A stretch of 64,000 nt of DNA from Shinisaurus crocodilurus. Lineage: Eukaryota; Chordata; Lepidosauria; Squamata; Shinisauridae. The stretch lies in assembly GCA_021292165.1 (NCBI GenBank), contig CM037876.1, positions 110,427,379-110,491,378 of the forward strand. Reading direction: 5' to 3'. The position numbers and the translations under genes were made by a program. Within the stretch, counting starts at the first letter, position 1. Each line of letters opens with the position of its first letter. Below are positions 10,304 through 20,900 of the stretch, piece after piece. The notes under the pieces were generated by a model. It saw only the letters and a list, made by a program, of their open reading frames with translations. It was not told the DNA's origin and made no database searches.

Positions 10304-11319
10304 CAGGCACACCTGTTACACACTCCTCTCTCCTGATTAGCGCATGCACAAGTTCAGCAACTTCATTACACACATATGCAAAGGAGCAGAGCCACTGTGC
10401 ACACTTGCTCTTTGCGCCTTCCTCCTCAATTGTTTCTTCAGGCACCAGGCAGGGTGCTAGGGAATCCTGACCTGCCTGGTTGCCACATATGGGTATGTTT
10501 GTCCCCTTAGGCAAGCAGGGAACTGCCGAGGAATACTAGCAAAAATGGGCATTGAGTCCAACTGTCCCCAGCCAATCATCCAGCAAGCAGGTGGGGCTGT
10601 TCTTGAGTGATGAGTCAACAATGAGGAAGAGCAGGCAGCCATATGAGTGCAGCACAGATAGTGGAGAGATGAGCATCTGGACAGTTTTATTTGACAGAGT
10701 AGATGAGTGAAGTGATCTGTCTCTCTATGTAACATTAACAGTGCAATCCTATACACATCTACTCATAAGTAAGCCCCATTGTGTTTAATGCCCTGCTGTG
10801 GGATTTGAGTTCTTTGCATACCAATGTGGATTCAAAAGGACCACTTTAATGCTGTTTGGGTCAAAGAACCACACCCCTAGCTCTCTGCCTTGCTCTAATG
10901 ATATCTGGTTCCTAGATTTTGAAAGCTATTGCACCTTTTTTGGATGCTCTGTGGATGTGGAAAGGGGTAGATTTTGGATGGACTTTGCTGTTCATGCTTA
11001 CTCCTGAGCAATTCAGTCCTCCTTACAGCTGAGTAGACATACATATGCTGGATTTTTGTACTGTGCTGCTTCTCACTGCTACCTCTGAGGAGTTGTGGAC
11101 AGGGGTGGCTGTGGGGAGGCTCAGTGAAAGAGGTGGATTTTGGATGCTTTTCTGTGCAGCTCTGACTGAGGATGTGTTGTTGTTATGCTCTCTTAGTGTC
11201 CCCTTTTTGATTAGGTTGCTACTGGGTTCTAAGGACTGCTTTTCAGTGTGGTTGCTCTGAGAATATTATTATGACTACTTGGTTTTATTGTTTATGGTGC
11301 TGTAATGTTTTAAAACATT
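10304..11319. other. Intergenic stretch with one short repeat
   Basis: 10739-10785 holds an arm of the palindromic repeat with ATAAGTAAGCCCCATTG. The remainder shows no credible coding frame or RNA gene. Confidence 0.4.
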
Positions 11320-11322
11320 TTA

Positions 11323-11720
11323 GGGCACAGTCCTATGGGTTGCGCTCTTGATGATTGTAAGGCCCCAAACCTGGAGGCTTATGGTCATCCTATGAAGAGT
11401 GGGAGGAGTGGTGGAGGCGATCTTCACTTCCACGTCCTGCCCTTCATTTTTTGCTAGATGTGCCCATCTAGCTGGGGCACTTAACTTGTATCTTGGCTTC
11501 TTCAGTCTCCTCCCCTCCATCAAAACACCCCCTTTCCCCCCTCTCTGAGGTCACTTTCCCAGCTTCAGAAGCCAGCCAGTGTAGTTCTTTCTGCACTGAC
11601 TGCAAGGGGTTGGTGGAGCGGGGTTGGTTCTCCGATTCCTTGCTGTCTCCGACCTCGGATTGGGGAATCCAAACTACCCTATGGCCATTCAGGCACTGTC
11701 TAGGGGCCATAGGATTGCTC
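11323..11720. mobile_element. TTA-flanked GGGYRCAATCC MITE, long form (copy 1)
   Basis: It starts TTA|GGGCACAGTCCTATG and ends ATAGGATTGCTCC, with interior C-rich and purine-rich stretches shared with 17732-18180 and 19090-19565. The 3 bp TTA target and terminal type suit PIF/Harbinger, but no transposase is present. Open frames inside (about 11468-11726) are not genes. Confidence 0.6.
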
Positions 11721-11735
11721 CTTTGATGTTTTAAA

Positions 11736-12614
11736 GTATTTTATTTATTTATTTATTTAAAACATTTTTATACCGCCCAATAGCCGAAGCCCTCTGGGCG
11801 GTTTACAACAGTTAAAATAATAAAATACAATATAAAATATAAAATTTAAAATCACAGATTAAAAACAAACAGCAGAGCTAGCAGCAGCAATTACAATAAT
11901 GGAATTAAAAACAACTACAAGATTAAAATGATTAAGATGATTAAAATGCCTGGGAGAACAGAAAGGTCTTCACCTGGCGCTGGAAAGAATACAAAGTAGG
12001 CGCAAGGCAAACCTCTTTGGGGAGCTCATTCCATAACTGGGATGCCACAGCAGAAAAGGCCCTCCTCCTGGTAGCCACCTGCCTCACTTCCTTTCGCAGG
12101 GGCTCTCGGAGAAGGACTGCTGATGCAGATCTTAGTGTCCGGGCAGGAACATATGGGAGGAGACATCCTTCAGATACCCTGGCCCCAAGCCGTTTAGGGC
12201 TTTAAATGTTAGCACCAGCACTTTGAATCGGGCCCTGAAACAGACTGGCAGCCAGTGCAGATGAGAAAGCACTGGCATAATATGTTCTCGTCGGCCAGTC
12301 CCGGTTAATAATCTCGCTGCCCTATTTTGGACCAGCTGAAGTTTCCGGACCGTTTTCAAAGGCAGCCCCACGTATAACGCATTGCAGTAATCCAAACGAG
12401 AGGTTACCAGAGCATGGATAACTGTAGCTAGGCTATCTCTGTCCAGATAAGGACATAGTTGGTATATCAGCCTAAGCTGATAAAAGGTGCTCCGTGCCAC
12501 CGAGTTCACCTGTGCCTCGAGTGACAGTTGGGGATCCAAGAGCACCCCTAAACTACGAACCTGATCCTGAGTATGTATATTTATCTTGTTATCTTGTGTT
12601 TTATTGTCAGCCAC
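11736..12614 (-). mobile_element. L2/CR1-type LINE 3' fragment
   Basis: The minus-strand frame 12132-12614 encodes the typical C-terminal part of an L2/CR1 reverse transcriptase protein: SLGVLLDPQLSLEAQV, VTSRLDYCNALYVGLPLKTV, then LQLVQNRAARLLTG, HWLPV and ALNGLGPGYL. The 3' end of the element is at 11736-11760, with a GGGCGGTATAAAAATG word followed by (AAAT)n. It is truncated at the 5' side and inactive. Confidence 0.85.
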
Positions 12615-12841
12615 TTGCTTCTGGATTCCAAAGACTGTTTTTCTGTGTGGCTTTGAGGATATTATTTATTATTATTATTTTGTGTGGTTGGGTGGATTCC
12701 CTCCTACTGTTTTGCACTCATTATCTTAAAGTCGCTTGATTCTCTGTGCAATGGGGTTGTTGCTGGGATAGGAGAATGTGGGTCCAAAGGAGTGCTTTTG
12801 TGTGACTGTGTGAAGTTGCCACCCCCTGTGTTACACTAATG

Positions 12842-13082
12842 ATTTTAAGGTACAATTCTCCATGCAGTGTTCTCCAACCTTGGGTCCCCAGATGCTTTTG
12901 GCCTACAACTCCCAGCATGCCCCAGTGGGGCATGCTGGGAGTTGTAGGCCAAAAACATCTGGGACCCAAGGTGGGAGAACACCGGTTTAGACAGAAAAAA
13001 ATCCTGTCTGGGATTGGCTGGGGAATGCTGGGAGTTGTAGGACTTTTTCCCCTGTCTAAACATGCATAGAATTGCACCCTTA
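12842..13082. mobile_element. TTA-flanked MITE with a hAT MITE nested in its left arm
   Basis: The outer element begins near 12846 (TTAAGGTACAATTCTCCATG, diverged) and ends GCATAGAATTGCACCC|TTA (13064-13082). Between them, 12866-12982 is a complete hAT palindrome (CAGTGTTCTCCAACCTTGGG to GGGAGAACACCG). It interrupts the outer arm just before GTTTAGACAGAAAAA. The right outer arm has GAATGCTGGGAGTTGTAGGA at 13023-13042, about 360 bp upstream of the NDUFA9 ATG. Confidence 0.75.
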
Positions 13083-13129
13083 AGGTTTATGTGCCTCAGT
13101 TTCCCCTTTCTGTAGTATGGCTTGCTGGG

Positions 13130-13396
13130 GATTCAAAAGACTGCTCCGCCTCTGATGGCTCCTTGGCTCTGCCTCCGGTGACCCTGCCTTCCACCCCACC
13201 AGCCACCACAGGATGGCAGCTACTGACGCCACCCCTTCGCAGCTCCGTCTCTGGGCGAGGCTCCAATGCTCTCCTCGACCACACAATGCCCCCCCCCTCG
13301 ACGTCTGCGAATCTCTTTTCGTGAAACTTTTTGGCCGCATGAGGTGCTCGTAGCACGGTTGGGAGGGGCGAAGCGAGTGTTAGTGGCCGCGGAAAG
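13130..13396 (+). promoter_or_regulatory. NDUFA9: Presumed NDUFA9 promoter and 5' UTR region
   Basis: The DNA becomes GC- and CpG-rich relative to its surroundings from about 13140 to 13460 and runs into the start codon, as in CpG-type housekeeping promoters. No TATA box is evident, and the transcription start cannot be fixed from sequence. Confidence 0.5.
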
Positions 13397-13445
13397 ATGG
13401 CGGCCGCTGTCCGTTGTTACCGAGTCCTCCTGTCGTCAAGGACAG
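13397..13445 (+). CDS. NDUFA9: NDUFA9 exon 1 (coding part)
   Basis: The ATG at 13397 lies in AAGATGG, a good start context. It encodes residues 1-16 plus one base, the beginning of a mitochondrial targeting peptide ([16 protein letters not shown]). The donor is G|GTAGGT at 13446. Confidence 0.9.
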
Positions 13446-14935
13446 GTAGGTGCCAGCAGCCCCCCCCCCCAATCTCTCGCCCGCCGGGCCTCTCCCTTTT
13501 GGCTCCTGCCGTAGTCCTCAGGAAAGAGCCCGCAGCCTTCTTACTCTTGGCGGGCTTGGGCCGCGGTGTAGGGAGGGTCTCGCAGGCCGTAAACTTTCTA
13601 GTAGCAGCTCCAATCGTTACTGAAGGTCATGGTGACAACAGCCGGTATAGCTGTTGTGTGGTGGGTAAGAGAATGAACGGTGGGTACGGAAGCCTTTCCT
13701 TCCCAAATCTGAGCTTGGCTGCAGAGGAGGACTTTCCAGCGGGGCTTCTGTGACTTCCATAAACTTGCAGTGTTCTCCAACCTTGGGTCCCCAGATGTTT
13801 TTGGCCTACAGCTCCCAGCATGCCCAGCTACGCTGGCGGGGGCATACTGGGAGTTGTAGGCCAAAAACATCTGGGGACCCAAGGTTGGAGAACACTGGGG
13901 GAATTTCGGCAGGACAACTTATCGTGGGCGAGGGAAGTTGCCTTGCTGACTTCTCCTCTTCTGCACAGCTCTGCTGCCCTCCTTTGCCTTTGGTTGCTCT
14001 AAGCAAGACACGGAGCTTTAGACCGTCACCCGCAGTGTAGGGAGCATAAAACAGTCAATAGGATTGGAGACGTGGACATTTTTATGTATTCAGTGTCTTC
14101 ACCCCCTTTTGATTCTGAAAGCCTACGAACATAGAATTGCCTTGCTGGGTCAGACCGAAAGCCCATTTAAGCTAAAATCCTATGCACACTTGCCTGGGAG
14201 TAAGCCACATCGAGCTCAAGAGGGCTTACTTCTGAGTAGACATGTATAACATTGTAGCCTAAGTCTGGCTTTCTGTATCTAGCACTGGTGGGTTGGGTAC
14301 CCCAAGAAGCTTATGAGCAGGGTCTGGAGGAGATAGCCGTCTTTCTGTTATTTTGTCCTCAACGTTTGGTAGCTTGAGACAGAACTGTGTATAGCCATAG
14401 ATTCCATTCTTGGCCGGTATGACAAATAGCTATTGATTAGACCTCTCCTGCTTTAATTTTTACTCTTTTAAGTGCCATTTAGGGCGCAATCCTATGCATG
14501 CTTAGACAGAGAGAAAAAACTATGCTGGCTGTGGGATGCTGGAAGTTGCAGGACTTTTTTCCCCATCTAAACATGCGTAGGATTGCACCCTTAAACTAGT
14601 AGCCAGCATTACATCTAGTGGTAAATGGTTAACATAATTTATTAATATATTTAAAATATTTCTAGGCTGCCATTCAGGGCAAGGCGGCTTAAACATTAAA
14701 ATTAATATAATTTTAAAAATCTAATGTAATAAGGCAGTGATTTACTGTTTATCTGATTTAAATTGCTCTGTCATTTTCATTCTGGAGATCATGTATGTTT
14801 ATGAAATCTATGTATCTGAAGTACTTTCAGTACTTAAGCAGAAAAGATTAAGTACTTCAGATACATGAAGTTGGCAAATCAAATTTTCCATGCTGAGAGC
14901 ATTTCTATTTAAGGTTTTGTTTTTGATGATGATGA

Positions 14936-14970
<35 letters not shown>

Positions 14971-17900
14971 TTATTTATTTTTCAAGTACAATTGAAAGTT
15001 GTATCCCTAAGAAAAACATAAGGAATCTTGTTTCATCCATCACTCTTGGCTATATACATTTAAGCTAAAAGTGCATTCAAGTTAAAAATGTGCAAGTGGT
15101 GCACAAAAGGTATAGTTTGAACAAAATTCTGGAATAGAAGTACAGGAGCTGAAAATCAGGAAGAAACTGCACTTCCCCTTCCATTGCATGTCTTGAAACC
15201 ACAGTTGCCATTTCTCTGCAAAGCAGCGGGAGAGGGAGACCAGCAGAAGAAAAGGCAGTGGGTGGGAGGAGATGTGCTCCCACACACACACACACACCTC
15301 CCCTCCCAGCTGGTTTTCCCTTAGTTCCAGACCTGTGTTTGTAATGGAACACCAGCTAAGCAAAAAGTGGTAGGTGAGTAAGTGTTAAGCAGCCCCCCTC
15401 ACACACACAAATACACACACCCCTCTGTTGCTTCTACTCTGCAGGATTGCTGATTACTAGAGGTTTCAAGACATGACATGGAGGTATTTATACTAATCAG
15501 GCTTAAATGAGATTAAACAGACATAATTATAAAAGGCAGAAATCAGAGCATGGCCATGGTTACAGTGAAGGGCAGGTATCTTCACTCTTAGGAACATAGG
15601 AAGCTGTACATCTAGCACAGTATTGACTGGCAGCAGCTGTCTAGGTTTCAGGCAAGGTTCTTTCCTAGCCCTACCTGGAGATGCCACGTATTGAACCAGG
15701 GACCTTCTGCGTGCTAAGCAGGTGCTCTGCCACTGTGCTACAGTCCCTCCCCAGCAGGATCTTCAGGTAGGACTAGGAAAGAATTCTGCCAGAAACCTGG
15801 AGAGCCGCTGCCACTCAGTGTTGGCAACACTGGGCTAGTTGGACCAGTGGTCTGACTCAGTATAAGGCAGCTTCCTATGTTGCTCTTAAACAGAATTCTG
15901 TGTGTGTGTGTATGTATGTGCAGCAATTCCTTACTTGTTCCTTGGCATCACCCTACTGCTTTAATTGTCATTCGATCTCACCACTTTGTGTAAGTTTTGT
16001 TCAGACATGGGCAATTACCATCATGGTCATCACCGTCAGTTTATTTGTATGGTGAGCCATGCTCATGTTGCTCATAATATCAGAAGTGTTTATGTAATAA
16101 AATATAATATTTCAAGATTATTTATTAACAACTATGATGCAATAATTACAATGTTGTGTTTTTAATAGTGTTTTAAATGTATTTGTTTTATGATAGTTTT
16201 CATTAAGTTTTTATTTTAAAAGTTGGTTCTTATTATTGTCACCTTGAGCTCCCATTTCCTTGGTGGAAAGGTGGGGTATAAATCAAACAAATAAATCAAA
16301 TAAATAAACAAAATCTAAATAAACAAAATCTAACCAATCATACAAGTATTAATAAATATATTCTAAGATTAAACAATCCATTAGGGAGCAATCCTATGCA
16401 TGTTTAGACAGAAAAAAGTCCTACAACTCCCAGCATTCCCCAGCCAGCAAAAGTCCTACAACTCCCAGCATTCCTCAGCCAGCCATGCTGGCTGGGGAAT
16501 GCTGGGAGTTGTAGAACTTCTTTTCTGTCTAAACATGCATAGGATTGCACCCTTTATAATTCATACTGAGGCCTAGCAATGGAAACAGAAAAACATTCAA
16601 ATAGCAGAAAAATAATACATCTTGTTCAAGACTATTGCTGCCAGCAACAACTCCTAAACCTGGTCTTTAGGCACCTTCACCAGCAGGAGCAGCCTTCATA
16701 TCTGGTGTCAGTGAGGGCCCACCGCCCCAGGTCAGGTTTAAATGAGCCAGACAGAGGAACTGGGACCAGGTCTTGCAGGACTCGCAGCTAGGTGGTCTCT
16801 CTTCTGATACCTGCCTGCTTAAGCCATTTGATAGCTATTTGAGTAGGGAGGCTCTTAGTGCCCATCTTTGAAGCACGCAGTAACAACTGGCAGAAGGATA
16901 TATTTGTATACCCACATTTTTAGTACAGCGTAGCTGCCATTGTCATTTCAATGGTAATAACTGAAGACAACATAGTGCAGTGCATAGGCTGTTAGATTGA
17001 GAAGACCTGGGCTGAAATCCTGGTCTCAGCCATGAAGCTCACTGTGGCCTTGGGGAAATTGTGTTTGCTCTCCCACTAATTCTCAGCCTAAGCTACTTAA
17101 ATTAATGCAGTTGATATATGAGATTCCCTCCCTCCCTCCCTCCCTCCCAGTAAGCTTTGCCAGAGCTCCTTGGTTAAGTGTGAGATAGCAGTCCATTCAT
17201 GTATATACTCGATGTTCTTGTGTTTTAGGCTATGGTGTTTCTGCATCAGCATTGCCTGTTCTTCAGCAAAACCGTCAGGTTCATTACTCTGTGATTCCTC
17301 ATGGAAGGAGTGGGCGTTCCTCTGTCAGTGGCATCACGGCCACTGTCTTTGGGGCAACAGGATTCCTGGGTCGATATGTTGTTAATCGCCTAGGTAATGT
17401 ACTCCTTGAATAATTTTTTTTAAAAAACTCCGTACTTCTGCATATGATCAACATTGAATATGTGTGAATAACTAGCTATAAAAACTGTTCCCAGTTTTTA
17501 AAGGATCCCAGTATATAGGATTAAAAAGTTGGTCATATACGGTATAACAGAAGCAAGTGGGGATTTGTCTGGGTTAAATCTTTATATATGCTTGAACCTT
17601 TAATTAATGAATCAATTATTTTACTACTTTTTAAGGATCTTTTCCTGTTTACCTTTACTTAACTATAATACAGTCTGTAGGTTCATTAAGCTGTATTCTT
17701 TTTCTATTTTTTTCCTGTCTTTTGTGAATTAGGGTGCAATCCTGTCAAGATGATCGTCAGCCTCTGAACTCTGAGGCCGAAGATCATTCAGTGCAGAGCA
17801 GGAGGAGCGGCGGAGGTGATCTTCGCCTCCCCACTACTCCTGCTCTGCATTTTTGCTAGATGGCTGTTTTCGGACGTCTATCTGGGGTGCTTCAGAGGGG

Positions 17901-20900
17901 GAGGGAAGGAGGCAGAGGACTCAGGGTATCTCATACACTGGCCTCTGCAGTCTCCTCCCCTCCCTGCCCACTAGAATGACCCCTTTTACCCCTCTCTGAG
18001 GTCTCGGAGAGGCGGGTGGCATGGTTCATTCCTCACTGACTGCAAGGGGGCAGGGGCAGGGGGTTAGAGTGTGGATTCCCAGCTCTGCAGTCGGAGTGCA
18101 GTCTTCCACTTTGGATCTAGGAATCTAAAGTATCCAATGACCCCCTAGATGCTGTCTAGGGGCTATAGGATCACTTCCCCCCAAGATCCAGTCCATAATC
18201 CATTGTAAACAACTGGATTAGTAATATAGATTGAGATTTGAAAAACTTTAAAACCTTCTGTTGTCTTCTCATCCTGTAAAATAATTTACAGGATATTAAA
18301 TTATTACATAATCTTTCAGAGGAGGAGTTATATAATTCTTTTTCAGTCAAAATAACGCCTAAATAACAAACTGGCATTTTACGTACTCACTCGGGGTGCA
18401 ATGTTATGTCCCTCCGACCTTGTCTGGGGGGACATAGGATTGGGGCTGGAAGGCACTGCGACCTCAGAAATCTCTTCTGAGGTCACAGTGCTATGGAGTG
18501 CCCACCGCCCCACCTCGTAGCTGGCACGGTTCTTTCCGTGCTGGTAGCGAACCGAACACAGAAGACCGTGTTCGGTTTCCCCTGGGGGAGGGCATTCCTG
18601 GGGGCGGGGAGGGAAGGAGCGAGGCATTCCTGAAAATTTTCAAATATATTAAATTTCTCTAACATTTTAAAGATCCATTCTAAATTATCAGAAGCATTCT
18701 CAGTATCAAATACTCAGTAGCAAATGCTTTCAGGTTTATATTGTTAGATTTCACCTGACATTCAAAAACTTCCTAATACTGTCTTTAATTTGTTTATTGA
18801 GTAAGAAACCTTGTTGATCTTTATGGATATATGTGTATAATGTCTTATCCAATCTATCTGATAATATGCAGCAAAATTGATTTATAAGATGTAGCTAGAA
18901 CATGAGCTTTCTTTGGTTTATCAATTATTACAATTTGAGCCTCATTCTTTCCAAGACTCTGGGATTTTCTTAGTGGTTACAATTTCATTGATTACTTTAG
19001 AAAGAGATTTCACTAGTATGTTTATAAATATTTATAATACAATGCTGTAAATCACGCAGGGCCAATAGCTATTAAGTTTAGATTTCTTAGGGAGCGATCC
19101 TATGGCCCCTAGACAGCATCTAGGGGGTCACAGGATAATTCGGATTCCCAGTTCGAAGGTCAGAGACAGAGCTCTGACCTCAGAGTTGGGGATCTGCGCT
19201 CCGATCCCCCTCCCACCCCCCCGCAGCCAGTGTAGAAAGAACTGCACTGGCTGCCTCGCTGAGGTCAGGAAATTTACCACAGAGAAGGGGTGAAGGGAGC
19301 GTTCTGGGGGGTGGGGAGGGGAGGAGACTGGGGCCGCCAGGATTTGAGGTATCTTGATGGTGCTTCAGCCTCCTTCCCCTCTGCAGCACCACAGCTAGAT
19401 GACTGAAAATGGCCGGCTAGATGACTGAAAATGGCCGTCTAGCTAAAATGCAGAGTGGGAGGAGTGAGGAGCCTCCACTGCTCCTCCCGCTCTGCACTGG
19501 ATGCTCATAAGCCTCCGCGTTTGGGGGCTTACAAGCATCGAGGGCACAATCCTTAGGATTGCGCCTTTAATTGCCCATCTAACAACCTGTGATATAATTG
19601 ATTGATCTAATATTTTCTTTTCAGTTATTTTTTGTATTAACAAATAATTAAATATTTCTCAATATTCTATACAGAAGACTTTTGTTTTTTTAAAGATCTT
19701 TATAATTTTCAAATTTTGCAGTTTTTGTTTATTGCATAGTTTCCATTCTCTTTTTTATTGGAGGTATTCCCCCCAATATTTTTTAATTAACTATTTTAAT
19801 GACTACCCATATTGTTTTGCTTTTATAATTTACAATCCTATTTTATTGTTTTAATAACAACTTTTTAACAATAATTGTTTTAAAAAATCATTTTAATGTA
19901 TTATTCACTGTTATGCATTATTCACTGTTTTAATAATAATTTTAACAATGGTGTCTTAATGCTTGTTCTTATTGTTGTGTGGAAAAGGTCTATGGACCAA
20001 ATAAACACTGATTGACTCTTTTATTGGAGGTATTATTCATTTCTTCTGTTATTCTATAATATATTTTATGTGGCGTGTCTCCTTTTTCAAAAGTTCTCTA
20101 TTTAGCAGAGTTGTTAGTACATATACGGCTAAACCCAGTCTTAAGCGAGCTTGCACAATGAAAGTATCTCCAGTGGTTCTGGGGTGGGCCAGTCTATATA
20201 TTTGGGAAGCTCTTCTTCCTAGATAACAGACAGAGCCTTTAGCAAAAATGAAACTAAGGCTTCCCCTCACCTCCTAGACTAGTACTATCTGGTTAGCAGG
20301 CAGCAGACTTCCGATATGGCTTGTAGCTGACTTGTTGTGACATTGAATTGTACTTCAGCAGCTTATTACCGTAATTTGCGAGGGAGAGGCATCCTTTCAG
20401 GCAGGGACTTGGGCCATGCTTGATTGCGTCCTGACACTAAAGCCTGAAGAAAAGAGCACCACTGAGGAGAGATGGCCTTCTACTCCTGGCATAGCTTCCT
20501 GAGCTTGGCTTCTTCCCCTGCCATGCAAAGCAGCAAAAGAGGCTGGTGAGCATCGCTATTTGGGCTGCACATTGTCTGTCACCTTCCCACCTTCTGGTCT
20601 GAAGCGAGGCAAGGTGGTTGCATAGCCACAGTGACCTGCCATGCACATCCCTCGGCTATACCTCATAGCGTTAGAGTGCCTCACAACAGGTAGATGGATA
20701 AGCTTGCAGCAGTCATAAAATGGCATTTGTTAACAGAAATAACTACAGCCAATGGATGCTAAGAGAGCAGTGAAGTTGCTTTAAGTAATACCCCAAAAGG
20801 GTTCCCCAGGGCTTTTCCTGTTTTCCAACGCTTTCCCCCCTCAAAAATGTTGCCAGCAGCAGCTGTTCCAGCCTAGCATTGTCTCCTCAGTGCCTCAGAG

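Larger units (their letters stand above)
13446..17228 (+). other. NDUFA9 intron 1 and its repeats
   Basis: It contains a hAT palindrome (13768-13897), a CAATCCTATGCA/AGTAAGCC palindromic repeat (14168-14265), two TTA-flanked MITEs (14482-14590 and 16384-16552), a (GAT)n(AT)n microsatellite (14926-14968), inverted tRNA-Ala SINE copies (15586-15882) and a tRNA-SINE fragment (about 16968-17105), followed by (CCCT)n at 17125-17150. Confidence 0.8.

Noticed and set aside
9647..10312. Overlapping GC-rich open frames of about 90-130 codons
   Set aside because: They sit inside a hAT element with 8 bp duplications, occur in several frames on both strands and are Arg/Ala/Gly/Pro low complexity.
15600..15755. 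Possible tRNA-Ala gene on the minus strand
   Set aside because: The tRNA-like part has mismatched stems and continues into a SINE body shared with 58923-59115.
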